Source: Acidobacteriota bacterium
GTDB taxonomy: Bacteria > Acidobacteriota > UBA6911 > JACQSX01
DNA: 40,103 nucleotides
Direction of reading: 5' to 3'
Assembly: GCA_016211105.1 (NCBI GenBank)
Contig: JACQSX010000001.1
Span: forward strand, 1-40,103
The notes beneath the pieces were generated by a model. It made no database searches. It was not told the origin of the DNA and saw nothing but the letters and a program-made list of their open reading frames with translations. The position numbers and the translations under genes were made by a program. Below, piece by piece: positions 35,564-40,103 of the stretch; within the stretch, counting starts at the first letter, position 1, and each line of letters starts with the position of its first letter.

Positions 35564-36208
35564 ATGAAACTTCCACTACAAGTTACATTTCGCAACATGG
35601 AGCATCTGGACACAGTTGAGGCGTACATCCGCAAGCAGGCCGCCAATCTGGAGACTTACTACGACCGGATCATGGGCTGCCGGGTGATCGTCGAGATCCC
35701 GCATCGTCATCATCGCGAGGGAAACCTGTACCATATCAGAATCGACCTGACCGTGCCGGGTGGAGAAGTGGTGGTGAGAGAGGAAGCGAGCCTGCACTCC
35801 GCAGACCAACAGATCGCTCGGGAGAGGTTCACCAAGTGCGAAGAAATCCATTCGTCGCACAGGCACGTGGATGTCGCCATCCGCGAAGCCTTTGAAGCCG
35901 CCCGGCGCCGCCTGCAGGATTACGCGCGCCGCCAGCGGGGCGATGTTAAGATCGAGGAACCTACGGCCCATGCCTGTGTCAGCAAGCTGTTCCCGGAAAA
36001 GGGCTATGGCTTTCTTGAAACGGCCGACGGGCGCGAAATTTATTTTCACGGAAACAGCGTCTTAGACGGACATTTTCATTGTCTGGAGATTGGGACGGAA
36101 GTGATCTTTTCCGAAGAACAGGGCGCAAAAGGTCCTCAGGCGAGTACCGTGCGGTACGCTGCCAGACATCATGGCGGAGGATGGGTAAAGAAGGGTATGG
36201 ACGGCTGA
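35564..36208 (+). CDS. HPF/RaiA ribosome-hibernation domain fused to a cold-shock domain
   Basis: A 214-residue protein. I start it at ATG 35564 behind GAGGTGA; the frame is open further upstream, but that part has no family character and overlaps the helix-turn-helix remnant. ATG 35525 also has a purine-rich lead. Residues ~1-130 are an S30AE/HPF-like domain (LPLQVTFRNMEHLDTVEAYI ... CRVIVEIPHRHHREGNLYHI). Residues ~145-205 are a cold-shock fold with the RNA-binding pair K-G-Y-G-F-L and I-Y-F-H-G-N-S-V. The first part should bind the 30S subunit to silence ribosomes and the second to grip RNA. It is a known but little-studied fusion. Confidence 0.88.
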   Translation: MKLPLQVTFRNMEHLDTVEAYIRKQAANLETYYDRIMGCRVIVEIPHRHHREGNLYHIRIDLTVPGGEVVVREEASLHSADQQIARERFTKCEEIHSSHRHVDVAIREAFEAARRRLQDYARRQRGDVKIEEPTAHACVSKLFPEKGYGFLETADGREIYFHGNSVLDGHFHCLEIGTEVIFSEEQGAKGPQASTVRYAARHHGGGWVKKGMDG

Positions 36209-36652
36209 GCAACCCTGGCACCTGAGGAAGTCGCGCTCCGCGCGGGGGTCAGAACGCTTGAAACAATTGAAGATGAGGCGAGGTCAAGCCGGGAGATTGC
36301 AGATGTGATCGTCGGTGGAATCGGCATCATGAATATCATGCTGGTATCCGTCACAGAGCGAACTCGTGAAATCGGAATACGCATGGCCGGCGGCGCGCGC
36401 CCGAATCATATTCGCATGCAGTTTCTGACCGAATCGGTTGTCCTCAGCCTCATCGGCGGTTTGATCGGTGTTGTCGTTGGAATCTGGCTTGCCATCATAA
36501 TTTCAAAGGTGTTTGGTTGGCCTACTTTGGTTTCGCCGTTCTCCGTCATCGTCTCCTGCGGCTTTGCCGCTGCGATTGGCATATCCTTCGGGTACTATCC
36601 AGCTCATGAGGCAGCGTCGTTAGATCCTATGGAAGCCTTGCGCTACGAATGA
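36209..36652 (+). pseudogene. MacB/FtsX-family ABC transporter permease, C-terminal remnant
   Basis: From about 36305 the frame reads IVGGIGIMNIMLVSVTERTR, then EIGIRMAGGARPNHIRMQFL, two more membrane helices and the final PAHEAASLDPMEALRYE. This is the last ~115 residues of a MacB-type permease, including the cytoplasmic coupling region. A full gene has about 400 residues plus an ATPase partner. The upstream in-frame bases from 36209 do not resemble the family, and there is no sensible start. It is a deletion remnant directly after the HPF-like stop. Confidence 0.8.
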
Positions 36653-36774
36653 GCAAGCGTCGTGACCTACGATGAACTCATCGCTTAACCACCGAATTGC
36701 CGACTTGTTGCGCCAAGCTGCAGGTCTGCTGAAGCAACACGACTTACGTACTCCCCGAACATTCCCCTCTGGAC

Positions 36775-38706
36775 TCATCGAATCTGTCTGCGTTCAGGCA
36801 GCGGTTTCAAATCTGCGTATTCCGGAGACTTAAAAAGGGATGGGTCTACCGGTCCGAAGTTGGGGCTTGCGTAGACAATCTCGCCCCCTAGAACCGTCAT
36901 CAGTACCTTGATGTTGGAAATCTCCTTGTCGGGTATCTTGAAATAGTCTTGATCGATCACTACCATGTCCGCAAATTTCCCTACTTCCAGTGAGCCCACC
37001 TCTTTCTCTTTGAGCACATAATAGGACGCCCAAGTTGTCGACATTTTCAAAGCAGTCGCCCGGTCCACTTTCTCTTCAGGAGAAACAATTTTGCATTTTT
37101 CTACCCCAATTTCTCCCTGCCCAGGCAGTACGGGTGTAAAGCACCACTCTCGGCTGACCAGTAGTTTCATCGCTACAAAGGGTTCCCCAAATGATTCGCT
37201 AATTACCGTGTTAATGCCGGAGCGAACAAAGCTTCCCCCTGTCATGTACCACTTCAAATATGTTTCGCCGTAGTTCTGAAGGATGTTGGAGGGTTTCGTA
37301 GGGTCAAGGATGCTGTTGGCCGAAGAGCCCGGAGTAATTCCCATGGTAATTCCATATTCCTTAAGTTTTGGTAACTGATCCGCCCTTGTCATGGGAACAT
37401 GTTCCATCGTCAGTCTCTTCTCTCGAATCTGCTCCGCCGTCATTCCCGTTTCGCGCCGGATCTCCTCAATAATTTCCAGCAGGTAGTCTGTCGTCTTGTC
37501 CCCGTCGGAATGATATTCCACACCTCTTCCGTACTGAATCTGATCTTTCACCGTAGCCCGCTTGATCGGATTGTGCAGAAAACAGGTATCCACGCCTGAC
37601 TTTTCGAACCTTTCCTTTAACTCACGATTGATGATGGGAGCCGTGGTGCATAAACCCGTTGACGGTGAATCGACTACTTCTTCTCCGACGCCCACATTCC
37701 AAAGGTACTTACTCCCGACCCCCGCCATATTGGGAAATCGCTTGTAGAATCCTTCCGGGTTGTAATAAGAGCCGTCACTGAAAAGCCACCCGAACCGCAC
37801 AGGCATCTCCCCCCTCCGATCCAGCAGGAAGTATGCGTTCAGTGGAGTTCTCAACACCCGGCTGGCCGCCGTTGTCACTCCTGTCGCGGGCACGGTGTTC
37901 ATCAGGTACTTCTTGAGCGATTCCGCGTACTCCTGGTCTTTCCCTTTCAAAATTATGTCTTTCAGAATCATACCGCTGAGGTTGACGCCATCGCCTTTAA
38001 TATCCTGGTCGGAGAATTTCTTAAAAAGCGCAAACTCCCTCTCGATGATCTCTCTCGCCTTGCTGTTGAATAGGATCTGGCTGTTAGGGCCTGACCCGCT
38101 CTCATTGAGCATGACCGGATGGGCGGGAGCAAGACGATCCAAGTCAGCGCGTTTAATTTCCTCAAACAAAATCAACTGCCGGGCCACGTCCCCGATCGGG
38201 TTGACGATAATCCACTCCCCTGGCTTCTTCACCTGAGCTTGTTTCTTGATCGCTTCCTCAATGCCCTTCTTGATTTCATTAGCATTTAGGCTCGGAGGGA
38301 GTGGAATACCTCGGGCTTCAGGAAAGTCTTCAGGTACAAAGCCCGTTATGTGCCAGTGCGGGTCGATCAGACCCGGCAACACGGTTCTTCCTTTTACATC
38401 TAGTTTCTTTGTGTTGGGTCCGGCTAGCTTGAGCATCTCATCGTTCGTTCCCACTCCCACAACGAGATCTCCTTTGATCGCCACAGCCTCCACAAGCCTG
38501 CCTCCATACGGCGAAGATCCCCTCTCGAGCAAGGGCTTCTCATCCATGGTAGCGACCTTGCCGTTGAAAATGATCCAGTCTGCATCGTCACCCACGGCCG
38601 GCTTTGCGTAGCCGGGCAGCACGACGACGAACAAGGCAAATACAAAGATCGCCTGACTAAAACTTGCACCGATGTTTTTCTTCTCAAGCCTTCCGGGTTT
38701 TGGCAT
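36775..38706 (-). CDS. Secreted amidohydrolase family protein, second full-length paralogue
   Basis: A 643-residue member of the same family as the gene at 354-2237. ATG 38706 follows AAGGAG at good spacing. After a positively charged lead (MPKPGRLEKKN), a hydrophobic export segment spans about residues 14-36. The metal-binding H-x-H is H117 and H119 in DPHWH, where the other copies have DSHRH. The C-terminal G-S-L-E-V-G-K-F-A-D-M closing strand is present. It is more diverged than the partial gene at 39376, for example lacking the NVWFQWPKTQ segment. It is transcribed away from that partial gene across a ~670-base spacer. Substrate unknown. Confidence 0.9.
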   Translation of the reverse strand: MPKPGRLEKKNIGASFSQAIFVFALFVVVLPGYAKPAVGDDADWIIFNGKVATMDEKPLLERGSSPYGGRLVEAVAIKGDLVVGVGTNDEMLKLAGPNTKKLDVKGRTVLPGLIDPHWHITGFVPEDFPEARGIPLPPSLNANEIKKGIEEAIKKQAQVKKPGEWIIVNPIGDVARQLILFEEIKRADLDRLAPAHPVMLNESGSGPNSQILFNSKAREIIEREFALFKKFSDQDIKGDGVNLSGMILKDIILKGKDQEYAESLKKYLMNTVPATGVTTAASRVLRTPLNAYFLLDRRGEMPVRFGWLFSDGSYYNPEGFYKRFPNMAGVGSKYLWNVGVGEEVVDSPSTGLCTTAPIINRELKERFEKSGVDTCFLHNPIKRATVKDQIQYGRGVEYHSDGDKTTDYLLEIIEEIRRETGMTAEQIREKRLTMEHVPMTRADQLPKLKEYGITMGITPGSSANSILDPTKPSNILQNYGETYLKWYMTGGSFVRSGINTVISESFGEPFVAMKLLVSREWCFTPVLPGQGEIGVEKCKIVSPEEKVDRATALKMSTTWASYYVLKEKEVGSLEVGKFADMVVIDQDYFKIPDKEISNIKVLMTVLGGEIVYASPNFGPVDPSLFKSPEYADLKPLPERRQIR

Positions 38707-39375
38707 ATTCGTCTCCTTACTAATAGACACGCATTAGATGAAGTTGCACTTCTGCTACCAGACGACAGAGCCACGACCGTGAGGGTGCGGGCCCGCTTGC
38801 TTATGCGCACGGCTCTGACAAGGGCGCATAGGTAACATGGCTTAACACGTTTATCTTGGTTTATGAAACTAGCTACAAAGCACGCGACGGCGCTCTCCTA
38901 CCGTATGCGTCACGGCCGCAGAACATCCGGCGTATTTGTAACCTCTGCTCCGCCGCTGGGAGAATCTCATGATTGTAGACACCCTTCCCGTACCTAGAAA
39001 GACGCCATCAGAAAGGTACGATTTTGCGTCCATGGTCTATCAACCCAATGCAATTGTCAATTTTTACCGTGCGGTGGTAACGTCAAGCACAAAACTGCGG
39101 GAAACTGTGAAGACCATCCTCATAGGGAGTTACGTTGGCTGGCGCTCCGGCTCTCGGTCCGTTCTTAATCTGTACCGTACCGTTTTTGGCCTTGACAATT
39201 CCGTTGGGTTTCCCCAACATATGCGCAACAATCTTGAAAAAATCTTGGGAAAGTTTGTGTCTAGAGGGTCTCTGTGTTCCTTCACGCTTTTGAATGGGTT
39301 GATTGTTCGCGGCCGGATTGTTTTGGCCCGGACCGCAAGGGCGACGATTTACTGCAGGGAGAAAGGAGAATGAAT
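38707..39375. other. Divergent spacer between two amidohydrolase paralogues
   Basis: About 670 bases that must carry promoters for both neighbours. Open frames exist on each strand in 38969-39442, but neither resembles a protein family or has a convincing start. I see no structured element. Confidence 0.45.
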
Positions 39376-40103
39376 ATGAAGTCTTTTCATAACGTGTTGG
39401 TTTTTGCATTGTTTGGCGTACTGCTATGCGGTTTCGGCGCACAAACGCTGGCGGCTGAAGTGCCCGATTTGATCGTTGTCAACGGCAAGATTGTGACCCT
39501 GGATGAGAACGTTTGGTTCCAGTGGCCGAAGACACAGTACGGGGGCAGGCTGGTCGAAGCCATGGCAATCAAAGACGATACCATCATTGCCGTGGGCACC
39601 AACGACGAGATTAGCAAAATGGCGGGTCCGAACACCAAGAAGTTGGACGTGCAAGGCAAGACCGTGCTTCCCGGTTTTGTTGATTCTCATCGGCATGTCA
39701 CCGGCTATCGGCCCCAGGATTTTCCGCAAATACAACCTGTCCAGATCCCGCCAAGCGCCGACAAAGAAGTGGTCCGGAAAGGGATCTTTGATGCAATTAA
39801 GCAGGAAGTGGAAAAGAAAAAACCGGGCGAGTGGATCATCGTTCTTCCAGAAGGAGATATCGCGCGGCAGTTGGTCTTATTTGAAGAGATCAAGCGTCCT
39901 GATCTCGATCGTCTGGCGCCCAACCATCTGGTCATGCTCAATGAAGTGGGTTCCGGCCCACGCAGCCAGATCCGATTTAATAGCGCAGCGCGAAAAGTCA
40001 TTGAGAAGGAGCTTCCTGGTTTTAAGTTTTACACCGACGAGGTTATCAAGAAGGATGGAGTCAATCTCAGCGGCCTGGTGATCAAGGACATCATGCTGCA
40101 GGG
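39376..40103 (+). CDS. Secreted amidohydrolase family protein, third paralogue, 3' end outside window
   Basis: The first ~242 codons of a gene that continues past the window. ATG 39376 is chosen because AAGGAG lies about eight bases upstream; an ATG six bases earlier is too close to it. The signal peptide is about residues 1-27 (MKSFHNVLVFALFGVLLCGF, ending LAAEV). H105 and H107 (DSHRH) are at exactly the same positions as in the gene at 354-2237, and about four-fifths of aligned residues are identical, including NVWFQWPKTQYGGRL. The two are recent paralogues, while the oppositely oriented gene at 36775-38706 is more distant. Confidence 0.93.
   Translation, partial: MKSFHNVLVFALFGVLLCGFGAQTLAAEVPDLIVVNGKIVTLDENVWFQWPKTQYGGRLVEAMAIKDDTIIAVGTNDEISKMAGPNTKKLDVQGKTVLPGFVDSHRHVTGYRPQDFPQIQPVQIPPSADKEVVRKGIFDAIKQEVEKKKPGEWIIVLPEGDIARQLVLFEEIKRPDLDRLAPNHLVMLNEVGSGPRSQIRFNSAARKVIEKELPGFKFYTDEVIKKDGVNLSGLVIKDIMLQ

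Noticed and set aside
36672..36836. 54-codon plus-strand frame starting MNSSLNHRIADLLRQAAGLL
   Set aside because: The start faintly resembles the N-terminus of PolX/helix-hairpin-helix proteins, but it is very short and overlaps the amidohydrolase end. Possibly another fragment, too weak to call.
38969..39373. 134-codon plus-strand frame between the amidohydrolase paralogues
   Set aside because: No recognisable family or good ribosome site, and a comparable open frame exists on the other strand.

Overview
The window reads as a chromosomal stretch of an uncultured diderm bacterium. A predicted outer-membrane beta-barrel, a lipoprotein and several Sec-secreted enzymes show that it has an outer membrane. 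It makes coenzyme F420 (cofD-cofC-cofE), which narrows the field to groups such as Acidobacteriota or other soil and sediment lineages. Acidobacteriota is my best guess but is only weakly supported; there is no rRNA or tRNA to place it.

Region 1 (1-3640) holds the tail of one secreted amidohydrolase, a full-length paralogue, and a secreted protein with an M29-aminopeptidase-like C-terminus. Two further paralogues of the amidohydrolase lie at 36.8-38.7 kb and 39.4 kb to the end, so the window is bracketed by one expanded family. Region 2 (3.9-13.3 kb) is a divergent catabolic cluster. Leftward run a FAD-linked oxidase, its Fe-S partner, a 4-hydroxybutyryl-CoA-dehydratase-type protein with all four cluster ligands, and an acyl-CoA ligase. 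Rightward run a UbiD-type decarboxylase, an SCP2-type thiolase and its DUF35 Zn-ribbon/OB partner. The set looks like an oxygen-independent acid-to-acyl-CoA pathway whose substrate I cannot name.

Region 3 (13.4-20 kb) has a secreted ten-repeat beta-propeller protein, a TPP-riboswitch-controlled thiC tightly coupled to a PIG-L deacetylase, and a beta-barrel. Region 4 (20-24.8 kb) is an F420 island: a PPOX/FDOR-type flavin/F420 protein, a tandem-domain SagB-type nitroreductase, and cofD-cofC-cofE. A decayed REP-associated transposase element with long inverted repeats follows. Region 5 (25.8-31.3 kb) has a secreted tannase/feruloyl-esterase-type enzyme, then rtcB, a COG0523 GTPase, archease and a cupredoxin-like lipoprotein, all closely packed.

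Region 6 (31.3-36.7 kb) mixes intact stress genes (CapA-type phosphatase, Zn-ribbon protein, phosphoribosyltransferase, Hsp20, an HPF/RaiA-cold-shock fusion) with broken genes: a sugar-nucleotidyltransferase N-terminus, a Fis-type helix-turn-helix with an internal stop, a MacB C-terminus and a possible thioredoxin-family start. Another broken gene, with a PAS domain, lies at 3.7 kb. Four copies of a short GC-rich palindrome (core GAGACGCCCC) are scattered between genes.
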